Under the pieces are notes generated by a model, which saw only the letters and a program-made list of their open reading frames with translations, had not been told where the DNA came from and searched no databases. The translations under genes and the position numbers were made by a program. Positions 27,375-35,524 of a DNA stretch of 64,000 nt are shown in pieces. The DNA is taken from contig NZ_JAAKZV010000002.1 in NCBI RefSeq assembly GCF_011044975.1, forward strand, positions 62,001 to 126,000. The letters run 5' to 3'. How positions within the stretch are numbered: the stretch's first letter is position 1; every line of letters starts with the position of its first letter. The DNA comes from Streptomyces coryli. Its GTDB lineage: Bacteria; Actinomycetota; Actinomycetes; Streptomycetales; Streptomycetaceae.

Positions 27375-27731
27375 TCAGCCCTCCAGCCGGCTCAGTTTCT
27401 TTGCGACATTCCTGTTCAACTGTTCGCGCCACCGGTCGCGATAGGTTCGAGCCCCTTCTCCGCCGGCCAGCGCCGCGCAAAAGCCCGGGATGTCGTCGCC
27501 GAGCACATCCTGGGCGCTCTGCCCTTCCGCCGCTGTTTCCTCGAGCAGCCCCAGGGCGCCGTCAAGGATCGGCATCAGGTTGCGGCCGGTGAAGTCCCCA
27601 TGGGGCAGGAGGAGAACCTTGATCTGTTCCCACGCCGCCCGGTGGTCGTCCGGCAGGGCTGCCGCCCGATCCTCGAACGCCTTGTATTCCCTGGTGAGAT
27701 CGCTGCCTGTGACCTTCTCCCAGAAATTCAT
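27375..27731 (-). CDS. DUF1048 family protein (first)
   Basis: 118 aa starting MNFWEKVTGSDLTREYKAFEDRAAALPDDHRAAWEQIK. Its start overlaps the PadR stop by 4 nt. Same family as the following gene, with about one third identity by eye. Cytoplasmic, no membrane segment. Confidence 0.85.
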   Translation of the reverse strand: MNFWEKVTGSDLTREYKAFEDRAAALPDDHRAAWEQIKVLLLPHGDFTGRNLMPILDGALGLLEETAAEGQSAQDVLGDDIPGFCAALAGGEGARTYRDRWREQLNRNVAKKLSRLEG

Positions 27732-28054
27732 CTCCCGCCCTCCTTGAGCTTGTCGATACGTGATGAGACGTACTGCCATTTCGTCCAGAACTTCGCGAGC
27801 TCCTCGCGCCCGGCGTCGTTGAGCGCGTAGAACTTGCGCGGCGGACCGACCCCGGATGGCCGCTTCGTCATCCGGACGAGCCCGTTGCGCTCCAGCCGCA
27901 GCAAGATGGTGTACACCGTCCCCTCATTGACCTCGGTGAAGCCGAGCTCGTTCAGCTGACGGGTGATGGCGTACCCGTAGGTCTCCTCGCGGCCGATGAC
28001 CTCGAGCACACACCCCTCGAGCGTGCCTTTCAGCATCTCCGTAAGGCCGTCCAT
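27728..28054 (-). CDS. PadR-family transcriptional regulator
   Basis: 108 aa. PadR winged helix (LKGTLEGCVLEVIGREETYGYAITRQLNELGFTEVNEGTVYTILLRLERNGLV) with a short C-terminal helix (EELAKFWTKWQYVSSRIDKL). PadR proteins of this size repress exporter operons and release DNA on binding a drug. It heads an operon of two DUF1048 genes, an ATPase and a permease. A candidate site lies just upstream. Confidence 0.9.
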   Translation of the reverse strand: MDGLTEMLKGTLEGCVLEVIGREETYGYAITRQLNELGFTEVNEGTVYTILLRLERNGLVRMTKRPSGVGPPRKFYALNDAGREELAKFWTKWQYVSSRIDKLKEGGR

Positions 28055-28084
28055 CGCGAGTCCTCCCTCTCAGTACTGCGTGAT

Positions 28085-28115
28085 ACCGAGTACCACTATA
28101 CGGTGTCACCGAGTA
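28085..28115 (-). promoter_or_regulatory. Candidate PadR binding region
   Basis: ACCGAGTA occurs twice as a direct repeat (28085-28092 and 28108-28115, 23 bp apart). Between them CGGTGTCACCG (28101-28111) is a perfect 11-bp palindrome. The minus-strand -10 candidate TATAGT falls between the repeats. Confidence 0.45.
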
Positions 28116-28172
28116 GCGGCGCTACCTTACGGCGGCGATCTGAGCTGCGGGTGGCCCGTCAGATCGAGAGGT

Positions 28173-28249
28173 ACGGCACGTGCCGTGCCGTTCTGCGGGT
28201 CAGGACGATGCCCGAATCGAGCGGGCATGTCAATACGGCACGTGCCGTA
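28173..28249. promoter_or_regulatory. Two CACGTG-centred palindromic TetR operators
   Basis: ACGGCACGTGCCGT (28173-28186) and TACGGCACGTGCCGTA (28234-28249) are perfect palindromes with the same core, centres 62 bp apart (nearly six turns), and the second ends 17 nt before the TetR start. They are the probable autoregulatory sites. Confidence 0.75.
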
Positions 28250-28266
28250 CCGATAGGCTGGGGTGC

Positions 28267-28860
28267 ATGACGAGCACGCCGCGCCGCAGAGGCGCCGATC
28301 GCACCGAGGCCATCATGCGGACCACGGTGGAGTTGGGTCAGGAGATCGGCTACGCCAAGCTGAGCATTGAGGCGATCGCGAACCGTGCCGGCGTCGGCAA
28401 GCACACCATCTATCGCCGCTGGTCGTCCAAGGGGGCTCTCCTCCTGGACTCCCTGCTGTCACTGGACGATCCCGATCTGGACTTCTCGTACACCGACGAC
28501 GTTCTCGCCGATCTGCGCGAGCAGGCGTATGCGGCCGTCGAGCTGCTGGCGAGGCCTCCCGTGGGCCCGTTGGTCCAGGCGCTGATCGCCGAGGCCCAGC
28601 ATGACCCCCGGGTCGCCGCCGAGTTCAAGGAGCGGTTCATCACCCCGATGGCCGGCAAGCTCGTCAAGCGACTGAAAGCGGCCCAGGAAGAGGGCCATCT
28701 GTCACCTGACTTCGATCTCGACCTGGCGATGGCGATCTGCTCCGGCCCGCTGTACTTCCAGTTCCTGATCACCCAGGAGCCGATCACCCGCGAGTACGTC
28801 AACGACGTCTTCGGCGCCCTCTTCGCCGGGATGAGCCCACGACCGGCCGCAACCCGCTGA
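28267..28860 (+). CDS. TetR-family transcriptional repressor
   Basis: 197 aa. Helix-turn-helix at residues about 12-58 (TEAIMRTTVELGQEIGYAKLSIEAIANRAGVGKHTIYRRWSSKGALLLDSLL). The C-terminal part resembles the TetR_C_16/AcrR-like ligand domain. Divergent from PadR, so both regulators share one control region of about 210 nt. No dedicated target gene follows it downstream. Confidence 0.88.
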   Translation: MTSTPRRRGADRTEAIMRTTVELGQEIGYAKLSIEAIANRAGVGKHTIYRRWSSKGALLLDSLLSLDDPDLDFSYTDDVLADLREQAYAAVELLARPPVGPLVQALIAEAQHDPRVAAEFKERFITPMAGKLVKRLKAAQEEGHLSPDFDLDLAMAICSGPLYFQFLITQEPITREYVNDVFGALFAGMSPRPAATR

Positions 28861-29541
28861 GGCTGTATCCGAGCCCCGGCTGCGTGAGCAATCGTCAAAT
28901 CCTGTGTATCGACGAGTGTGGTCGGTTGGGCGGGCTGTGGCGAAGTAGAGCCGCTGGGAGGGGATATAGCGGTTGCGCCAGGACCGTTCGATTTCGGCGG
29001 TGTCGGTGGTGGATCCGGCCAGCGTGGTGGCTCGGTTCTGGGCGCGATCTACCGTCTGCTCGAAGGGGACGGAAACGAAGATGCGCAGGTCCCACCGGTC
29101 GATCAGTTCTGGACGCAGGAGGAAGACGCCGTCGAAGAGCAGCACGGCGTCTGCGGCGGCCGTCATGGCAGGCGGGGACGATGGGGTGTCGGTGTCACTG
29201 TCGTAGACCGCGGTTTGGAACCTTCGGTCTCCGCCTGGGCCCAGCGGATCGAGCAGAACCCCGCACAGCGCGGCGCGGTCATGGGCATCGAAATAACAGC
29301 CTTCGGCCGAGTACCGGCCGCGTCGGTAGCGCTGTGCACGAGGAAAGAGGAAGTCGTCGATGGTCGCGCGGATTACCCCGCGGCCCTGCGCGCGCAGGAC
29401 GACCGCGAGCTCGTCGGCCAGCGTGGTCTTGCCGGAGGCGGGCGGCCCGTCGATGGCGACCCGCAGCGGGTGCGCGATCGTGACGGAGCTGATCGTCTCG
29501 GCCAGCCGACTGATGAGCTCGCCGCGGGTGCCTTGTTCCAT
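28702..29541 (-). CDS. Uridine-kinase-like nucleoside kinase with altered C-terminus
   Basis: Starts MEQGTRGELISRLAETISS. P-loop GPPASGKTTLADEL at about residues 30-43, then IDDFLFPRAQRYRRGRYSAEGCYFDAHD (substrate lid), VLLFDGVFLLRPEL and YIPSQRLYFATARPTDH. After RPTDH (about 28916) the family tail of roughly 15 residues is missing; the frame instead runs 70 codons in non-homologous sequence antisense to the TetR gene. A frameshift or deletion in the tail is likely; the enzyme may still work. Reaction in the family: phosphorylation of uridine/cytidine by ATP. Confidence 0.65.
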   Translation of the reverse strand: MEQGTRGELISRLAETISSVTIAHPLRVAIDGPPASGKTTLADELAVVLRAQGRGVIRATIDDFLFPRAQRYRRGRYSAEGCYFDAHDRAALCGVLLDPLGPGGDRRFQTAVYDSDTDTPSSPPAMTAAADAVLLFDGVFLLRPELIDRWDLRIFVSVPFEQTVDRAQNRATTLAGSTTDTAEIERSWRNRYIPSQRLYFATARPTDHTRRYTGFDDCSRSRGSDTASAGCGRSWAHPGEEGAEDVVDVLAGDRLLGDQELEVQRAGADRHRQVEIEVR

Positions 29542-29663
29542 TGCTGCCTCTCTGGCGGTGTCTTGGTTCAGCACCGCCTGACCATCCAGTCGCAGGTTCG
29601 AGTCCTGGGCAGGGCAGGGCCTGCTGACGGACTGAGCAGGCTGGACCCGGGCCGATTGTCCGG

Positions 29664-30144
29664 TCACTTCGGCGCCAGGAACACCACGATGTCGGTCTCG
29701 TTGCCGGGCAGGGACTCAGGCTCCTCCCAGGCCATGCGGCGGTAGAACGCGAGGGTGTCCTGTGCCTCGCCCCAGGCCAGCAACCAGGCTCGCCCGTCCG
29801 GTGCCGCGTCGGCGAGAGCGGACAGCAGACGCCGTCCCAGGCCGGCCCCACGGGCGTGCCGCCGTACCCCCAACTCGTCGATCTCGAAGGCGCCGACCAG
29901 CAACTCGCTCACCCGGTCGGCGCCGAGACGGCGAGTCACCTTGGCGTAAGCGCGGTCGGTGCGGAACGGCGCAAGGGTGGTCCACCCGGTGGCGAACCCG
30001 TCGATCGCGCCATGGTCCGACAAGGCGAGGACGGCACGGAATCCGCTGCTGCCAGGGAGGGGCGGTGAAGATCTCTGCGTACGCCTCCGCCAGTTCGTCG
30101 GCCACGGCGATGATGTCCTGGTTGAAGTACCGCACGGATGGTGA
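29664..30144 (-). pseudogene. Broken GNAT acetyltransferase
   Basis: N-terminal part VRYFNQDIIAVADELAEAYAEIFTAPPW lies in one frame, and the C-terminal part GAIDGFATGWTTLAPFRTD...GVRRHARGAGLGRRLLSALADAA...WLLAWGEAQDTLAFYRRMAW in another, with about 25 residues missing between. The acetyl-CoA loop (RGAGLGRRLL) is intact. The break is near 30045-30060. Confidence 0.65.
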
Positions 30145-30492
30145 ATCTATCTGTGGACGCGGGGCGACGAGAGGCATTTGGGCGTTGGGTCTGAGACTCA
30201 GTGGACGTATTGATCGCTGCGCGAGCCGCCAGGTGAGCATGTCCATGCGTAGGGGTGCGGGACATGGGGCGAGCGTCCCAGTCCGTCAGGTGGCCGGGCC
30301 AGGTGGGGCTGAGCGGTTTCGACCGGCGGCTGCCGACGGCGTATGTGATGGCGGCACACCACGCGCATGCCGACGTCGAGCATGGTGGGGGGCAACCGGA
30401 ACGGCTCGCCCCGCGTCCGTGGGGAGCACAGCGCCCAAAGCAGCCTTCTGCAGGTCGACGAAGCTCGGCGGTATCCCGCGAGCGCGCCGGTG
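30145..30492. other. Intergenic stretch, nothing recognised
   Basis: Open frames here have no recognised domain, ribosome site or consistent coding bias. The minus strand has a coding-like PPTMLDVGMRVVCRHHIRRR run without a start. Possibly decayed coding sequence. Confidence 0.3.
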
Positions 30493-32727
30493 TCAGCCGT
30501 AGACGCGTAGTGAGAAGACGTGTGCGCGTGGGCTGCCGTGGGTCGAGTCGATGATGAGGCGCAGGCGGTCGGTTCGTACGTCGGGCGGGAGGTTCACGAT
30601 CCGGCGTCGGCGGCGGTTGTTCGTGCGCCATGCCAGTGCCTGCCAGTCGCCCTGGTCGTCTGCTGCTTCTATCCGGAAGTCGCGGACGAGTGCGGGTGGA
30701 TGGTCGTACGGCGTGCGGTGGTGGTGGAGGTTGATCAGGTCTTCCTGGACGTCGTCGTCGAAGATCAGCTCCACTCGCGTGGGTGTCACCGGCTTCGGCC
30801 AGTGCAGCTGTAGCCACTGTGGCTCGTCGCCGAGTTCCGCCGAGGCCCATAGTTGGGGGCCGCCGTATGGGCGGGCGTAGCCGCCGACTGCCCGTTCCGG
30901 TGCGTAGGCCCGGGTGTTCGGTGCCAGTCGGAAGCACCATCCCTGGCGGTTCTGGTCCGGGCGCCATTCCACCACTGGCTGGTCGTATTCGCGCTCCGTC
31001 GGCTGTGGTGTGCGGCGGAAGGCCAGTACCCCGGGTTCCGGCGGCGTCGCGGCGGCGTGCAGGGATACTCCGGCGGCCCGGCGCAGGATCACGAAGGCGT
31101 TCTGCGGCTCCGGTGGGCGCCAGGGCAGCTGCAGGCGGATCCATTGCTTTGTGCCTGGGGCAAGTTGTACGCGGGTGGTCGCGACCAGTTCCGCCGGGAG
31201 GTAGTTCTGCGGCTTTCCGGTGGCGTAGCACTGCGCGGTCAGCTCGGTGGCCGTGTCGGCGTCCAGCAGCACGTCGAGGGTCGTCAGCTCCGGGTCCACG
31301 GGGACGAGCAGCGCCCGGTCCTCATCCAGGGGCAGCCGGTCCGTGCCCGATGCATCGGCCGCGAGCTCGGTCAGTGTCCCCGAGGCGGTGATGTCCGCCT
31401 GCCGGGCCAAGTCGGCCGGGTCGTCGTTGCGGACGCCGAGAAGGGCGGCGTCCTGGCGCAGCATGGTCTGCTGCAGCTCGGTGACGTGGTCGCGGGCCAG
31501 CTCGCGCGGGGACACTCCGTGCCGCAGCGCCAGTGCCGCGGCGCTGCCCGCCGCCTCGCCGGTGACTGCGCAGGTGGCCATCACGCGGGTGGAGCCGAAG
31601 GCGACGTGGCTGGCGCTGATGTCGCGGCCGGCCAGCCACAGGTTGCCGACGTTCGTCGAGTACAGGCAGCGCAGGGGGATGTGGTAGTTGCCGTCCGGGT
31701 GCCAGTGCTTGGAGCCGGACTCCGTCGCGTAGACGCCGCCCGGTGGGTGCAGGTCGATGGACCAGCCGCCGAAGGCGACGCGGTCGGGGAAGGGGGTCTG
31801 GTCGAGGATGTCGGACTGGGTGAGGGTGTAGTCGCCGGTGAAGCGCCGGTATTCGCGTTTGCCGGGTACGGCGCCGACCCACTCCAGCGTCATCGTCTGA
31901 GCGTCGAAGGCGCCGGAGTTCTTGATGTAGTCCCAGATGCCGTAGATGACGGCCCACAGTTCGTCGCGGATGCGCTCGTTGTCGTGCACGGTGTCGAGTT
32001 CGCCGCCGAACTCGATCCACCAGTACGCGCAGCCGTTGTCCCCGGATTTGATGATGCGCCGCTCGGGGATGGAGGTCGCCTCGATGTCCTTGGCGAAGGA
32101 CGGTGGGACGAAGCGTTCCGGGCGGCCGGTGTCCCGGGTGTAGAAGAGCAGCGTGGAGCCGAGGGTGATGGCGTCGGCGGTCTCCGGCGCCCAGGGCTCG
32201 CCGTATTCGGCGCGGGCCTCGCGGCCGATGCGGTAGGCCGCGCCGGCGAGGAAGCCGATCAGGCCGTCGCCGGTGCAGTCGGCGAAGGCCGTGGAGGTGA
32301 AGCGGATGCGTCGCTCGGAGCCCATCATCCAGCCGGTGACGGCTTCGATGCGGCGGTCCTCCTCGGGTCCTGAGGCGTCGACCTCGCGTACGTCGGTGTT
32401 GAGGAAGAGCTGGATTCCGGGTTCGGCCAGGACGGCGTCCAGGACCACCAGGTCCCAGTAGTACGGGTTGCCCTCCGGGTTGCGGTATTGGTTCTCCACG
32501 AACAGCTCGCCCATGATGCCCGTCTCCCGGGCGTAGCGCTGGGTGCCGTGGCCGGTGGCGCCGCACACCCAGACCCGGACCTCGCTGGAGGAATTGCCGC
32601 CGAGGACGGGGCGGTTGGTGACCAGGGCGACGCTGCGGCCCAGCCGGGCCGCGGCGATGGCGGCGCATACTCCGGCGAGGCCGCCGCCGACGACGGTGAG
32701 GTCGGTCCGTACGGTCTCTTCGCGCAT
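30493..32727 (-). CDS. FAD-dependent oxidoreductase with C-terminal beta-sandwich
   Basis: 744 aa. FAD motif at the N-terminus (LTVVGGGLAGVCAAIAAARLG), GGNSSSEVRVW, and FADCTGDGLIG in the middle, as in the FAD_oxidored (PF12831) family. Residues after about 460 form two beta-rich regions; the last (RDFRIEAADDQGDWQALAW) looks like a galactose-binding/discoidin fold. No signal peptide, so cytoplasmic. Such enzymes occur in polysaccharide or cyclitol utilisation clusters. It is preceded by a motif also found before the ABC importer operon, and faces an AraC gene on the same strand. Confidence 0.85.
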   Translation of the reverse strand: MREETVRTDLTVVGGGLAGVCAAIAAARLGRSVALVTNRPVLGGNSSSEVRVWVCGATGHGTQRYARETGIMGELFVENQYRNPEGNPYYWDLVVLDAVLAEPGIQLFLNTDVREVDASGPEEDRRIEAVTGWMMGSERRIRFTSTAFADCTGDGLIGFLAGAAYRIGREARAEYGEPWAPETADAITLGSTLLFYTRDTGRPERFVPPSFAKDIEATSIPERRIIKSGDNGCAYWWIEFGGELDTVHDNERIRDELWAVIYGIWDYIKNSGAFDAQTMTLEWVGAVPGKREYRRFTGDYTLTQSDILDQTPFPDRVAFGGWSIDLHPPGGVYATESGSKHWHPDGNYHIPLRCLYSTNVGNLWLAGRDISASHVAFGSTRVMATCAVTGEAAGSAAALALRHGVSPRELARDHVTELQQTMLRQDAALLGVRNDDPADLARQADITASGTLTELAADASGTDRLPLDEDRALLVPVDPELTTLDVLLDADTATELTAQCYATGKPQNYLPAELVATTRVQLAPGTKQWIRLQLPWRPPEPQNAFVILRRAAGVSLHAAATPPEPGVLAFRRTPQPTEREYDQPVVEWRPDQNRQGWCFRLAPNTRAYAPERAVGGYARPYGGPQLWASAELGDEPQWLQLHWPKPVTPTRVELIFDDDVQEDLINLHHHRTPYDHPPALVRDFRIEAADDQGDWQALAWRTNNRRRRRIVNLPPDVRTDRLRLIIDSTHGSPRAHVFSLRVYG

Positions 32728-32784
32728 GCATCCACGCTCGCAGCCGCCGCCTTTGCGCGGCCATGGTCGTCAGCGGCGACTTCA

Positions 32785-32797
32785 TGCACTCAACCGT
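32785..32797 (-). promoter_or_regulatory. Shared cluster motif, copy 1
   Basis: TGCACTCAACCGT, 58 nt before the FAD oxidoreductase start. The same 13 bases occur at 37913-37925 before the importer operon. Confidence 0.55.
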
Positions 32798-32802
32798 GGC
32801 GC

Positions 32803-33696
32803 TCAGCCGTCCTGCCTGCCGTCCTGCCTGGTGTGCCGGTACGCCCCCGGGCTGCGGCCGCACACCCGGCGGAAGGCGGCGTAGCAGCTGCTGAGCGAGC
32901 CGAATCCGGCGTCTGCCGCGATGGCCGCGATGGTGCGGTCCGTGGTCAGCAGCAGCCGCTGTGCTTCGGCCACCCGGCATTGGGTGAGGTATTCCAGGAC
33001 GGTGGTGCCGGTGGCCGCGCGGAACACCGCCATCGCGTGGTGGGGGTGCAGGTGGACCGAGGCGGCGGCGTCCGCCACCCGGACCGGCTCATGGCAGTGG
33101 GTGGCGAGGTAGGCCGCCATGCGGGCGGCGGCAGGGCCGGCACGGGCACCGTCGGCGTCAGCATCGGAAGCGCCGGCGTCGGAAGCCCCGGTGCCAGCGG
33201 CTGCGTCGGCGGTGTCGGTGGCGGCCGGCAGGCCTTCGTATGCCAGCCGGCGCACGCAGGCCTCGATCTCCAGCAGCGCGATCGCCCGCGGCTCGGGGTG
33301 GCCCGCGGCCAGGTCGTCCTCCCACCGCGCGAGTTGCCCGCCCGGGATCGAGGGCGCCGGCGCGATCAGCGGACGGCCGCCGAGCAGCCGGGCGCGGGCG
33401 GCGGCGGGCAGCCGCCAGCGCAGGCAGGTGCCGAGCGGCAGCGTCAGCCAGTGCAGGGAGGTCCCCGGCGAGGCCGCCGTCAGCTGGTGCGGCGTGATCC
33501 CCCAGAAGGCCGCCATGCCGCCGTCGGGCACGGTGACGTGGGTGCCGCCGAAGAGGTACGTGAGGAAGCCGCCGGCGGCGAAGTTGAGCTCGATGTCGTC
33601 GTGCCGGTGCGCGCGGGCCATCAGCTTCGGGGCGCCGTGCCAGCAGCGCAGCCCGTGCCGGCCGGCGGCGAGCACGCCGCGCTCAACGGGCGGCAT
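32803..33696 (-). CDS. AraC-family regulator (first)
   Basis: 297 aa. N-terminal cupin-like sensing domain (HRHDDIELNFAAGGFLTYLFGG...GGMAAFWGITPHQL) and C-terminal double helix-turn-helix (VADAAASVHLHPHHAMAVFRAATGTTVLEYLTQCRV; TIAAIAADAGFGSLSSCYAAFRRVCGRSPGAYR). A low-complexity Ala/Asp run around residues 185-205. Divergent from a phytanoyl-dioxygenase gene with 82 nt between, so it likely controls that gene and the oxidoreductase. Confidence 0.85.
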   Translation of the reverse strand: MPPVERGVLAAGRHGLRCWHGAPKLMARAHRHDDIELNFAAGGFLTYLFGGTHVTVPDGGMAAFWGITPHQLTAASPGTSLHWLTLPLGTCLRWRLPAAARARLLGGRPLIAPAPSIPGGQLARWEDDLAAGHPEPRAIALLEIEACVRRLAYEGLPAATDTADAAAGTGASDAGASDADADGARAGPAAARMAAYLATHCHEPVRVADAAASVHLHPHHAMAVFRAATGTTVLEYLTQCRVAEAQRLLLTTDRTIAAIAADAGFGSLSSCYAAFRRVCGRSPGAYRHTRQDGRQDG

Positions 33697-33778
33697 GCGC
33701 ACCGGCACCCGAGGATCCGCGAAGCAGTGGCGACGATGACGGATGCCGCACCCGGGCCCGGCTTCGTAGCGTCGAAGC

Positions 33779-34672
33779 ATGACCCCCGTGCAGCCAGGAC
33801 ACCTCACCGATGAGCAGATCGCGGCCTTCGACCGCGACGGCTACCTCGTCCTCCGCGACCGCATCCCGCCCTCCCTGCTCGCCCGCCTGCAGGCCGCCGC
33901 CGACGGCTGGATCGCCGCCGGCCGCGGCCGGGACGGCGAGCCCGACTACGAGTTCGCCGACCGGCCCGCAGGGCGGGCGCTCTTCCGCGTCGACTACCTC
34001 CATGCCAAGGGCGACCCGGCCTCCCTCGAACTGCTCGGTTCCCCGGCGCTGCTGGGCATTGCCGAGAGCCTGGCCGGACCCGACTTCGTGCCGACGTACG
34101 AGTCGCTGGTCTTCAAGGACCGCGGCGACGGCGCCCCGATCGCCTGGCACCAGGACGCCGTGCACCCGCGCGCGCACCGCATCTTCAACTGCGGCGTCTA
34201 CCTCGACCCCTCCCGCGCCGGCGCCGGCGCCCTGCGCGTGCTGCCCGGCTCCCAGCGCGGGCCCGCTGACATCTGCGCGCTCACCGACGCGCACGGCTGG
34301 GAGCCGTCCGGCGTCGTCGAGGTGGAGCTGGCGCCCGGGGATGTGCTGCTGCACGATGTGATGCTCGTCCACGGCTCCCCTCCGGTGCGCGGCAACGCGC
34401 TGCGCCGCACGCTCTACTTCGAGTTCCGGCCGGCTGAGCAGATCCTCGCCGAAGGCCCGTGGGATCTGGACTGGGTCCGCCGCCGGATGCGGCTGCTGCC
34501 ACCCGCGCTGGCCCGGCACCACCGGGCGCACCCGGACGTGACCCCGTTCGCCTGGCGGGCGGGCGACCAACTACGGCCGGCCGGCGAGGCCGTGGCCGAG
34601 GCCGAGCATCTGCGGGTGGCCCACGAGGTGCACACCCCGGGCACGCACTGCAGCGCCGGCGGCGTCACTTGA
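33779..34672 (+). CDS. Phytanoyl-CoA dioxygenase (PhyH) family protein (first)
   Basis: 297 aa, non-heme Fe(II)/2-oxoglutarate oxygenase. Facial triad: AWHQDAVH (H-x-D) and the distal His in MLVHGSPPVRGN; RRTLYFEFRP supplies the 2-oxoglutarate Arg. The family hydroxylates unactivated C-H bonds; bacterial members act on sugars, phosphonates, amino acids or ectoine. Convergent with the ABC permease gene, overlapping 8 nt. The whole divergent AraC-PhyH arrangement recurs at 37956-39637. Confidence 0.88.
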   Translation: MTPVQPGHLTDEQIAAFDRDGYLVLRDRIPPSLLARLQAAADGWIAAGRGRDGEPDYEFADRPAGRALFRVDYLHAKGDPASLELLGSPALLGIAESLAGPDFVPTYESLVFKDRGDGAPIAWHQDAVHPRAHRIFNCGVYLDPSRAGAGALRVLPGSQRGPADICALTDAHGWEPSGVVEVELAPGDVLLHDVMLVHGSPPVRGNALRRTLYFEFRPAEQILAEGPWDLDWVRRRMRLLPPALARHHRAHPDVTPFAWRAGDQLRPAGEAVAEAEHLRVAHEVHTPGTHCSAGGVT

Positions 34673-35504
34673 GGCCGGCCCTGGTGAGCGCCTGGATGAA
34701 GCGCTTCTGCAGCAGCAGGAAGAGCAGGATGACCGGGACCAGGGACGACACCGAACCGGCCATCGCCAGGCCGGCGGAGAGCCCGCCGCTCTCGTCCGCG
34801 AAGTTCGTCAGGCCGATGGGGATGGTGTAGTTGGAGTCGGTGGTCAGCAGCACCAGCGGGCTCTCGTAGTCGTTCCAGGACCACACGAAGGCCAGGATGC
34901 CCAGCGCCGCCAGCACCGGCCGGGCGAGCGGCAGATAGACGTTCCAGTAGATCCGCCACTCGCTCGCCCCGTCGATCCGGGCCGCCTCGCGGAGCTCCGG
35001 GGGCAGGCCGGTGAAGTACTGGCGCATCAGGAAGGTCCCGATGACCGTGAACATCCCCGGCAGGATCAGCGCCAGCAGGGTGTCGTAGATGCCCAGCTGC
35101 TGGAAGTACATGAACCGCGGCACCAGCAGCAGCTGGAACGGGATCAGCGCGGTCGCCAGATAGAGCAGGAAGACTTTGTCGCGGCCGCGGAAGCTCAGCC
35201 GCGCGAACGCATAGCCGGCCATGGACGCGGTGAGCAGCTCGCCGAACACCCGGGCGGCCGCGACGACCACGGAGTTGAGGAAGTAGCGGGCGATGGAGTG
35301 CTCGCCGGTCCACACCTCGGCGTAGTTCGACCACTGGAAGGTGTCCGGGATCCACTGGATCGGCAGGTCGAAGACGTCGATGTTCCGTTTGAGCGAGGTG
35401 GAGATCATCCACGCGAACGGCGCCAGGAACAGCAGCGCCAGGGACCAGAGCAGCACCGCCCAGCCGAACCGGCGCAGCGCGGAGGTCGTCGTCAGCGAGG
35501 TCAT
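34665..35504 (-). CDS. Sugar-type ABC permease (MalG-like)
   Basis: 279 aa, six membrane segments, with EAA loop (ELREAARIDGASEWRIYWNVYLPLARPVL) characteristic of carbohydrate transporters. Follows the MalF-like gene on the same strand with a 20-nt gap. No ATPase gene is present; Streptomyces importers of this class usually use the shared MsiK ATPase. Confidence 0.9.
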   Translation of the reverse strand: MTSLTTTSALRRFGWAVLLWSLALLFLAPFAWMISTSLKRNIDVFDLPIQWIPDTFQWSNYAEVWTGEHSIARYFLNSVVVAAARVFGELLTASMAGYAFARLSFRGRDKVFLLYLATALIPFQLLLVPRFMYFQQLGIYDTLLALILPGMFTVIGTFLMRQYFTGLPPELREAARIDGASEWRIYWNVYLPLARPVLAALGILAFVWSWNDYESPLVLLTTDSNYTIPIGLTNFADESGGLSAGLAMAGSVSSLVPVILLFLLLQKRFIQALTRAGLK

Positions 35505-35524
35505 GGGATACGGCCCTCTTTCCT

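Noticed and set aside
25967-27592. 541-codon plus-strand frame opposite the second exporter ATPase
   Set aside because: Repetitive Asp/Gly/Val composition mirrors antisense of ABC ATPase; no start signal.
29580-29615. tRNA T-arm-like GCAGGTTCGAGTCCTG
   Set aside because: A T-arm-like stem-loop only; no acceptor stem, D arm or anticodon arm could be folded around it, so not called as a tRNA.
30853-32373. 506-codon plus-strand frame opposite the FAD oxidoreductase
   Set aside because: Gly/Val/Ala/Arg-rich composition typical of antisense frames; the minus strand encodes a clear FAD enzyme.
33119-33230. Ala/Asp/Gly-rich repeat in the first AraC gene
   Set aside because: Low-complexity linker common in high-GC genes; no clean repeat unit.
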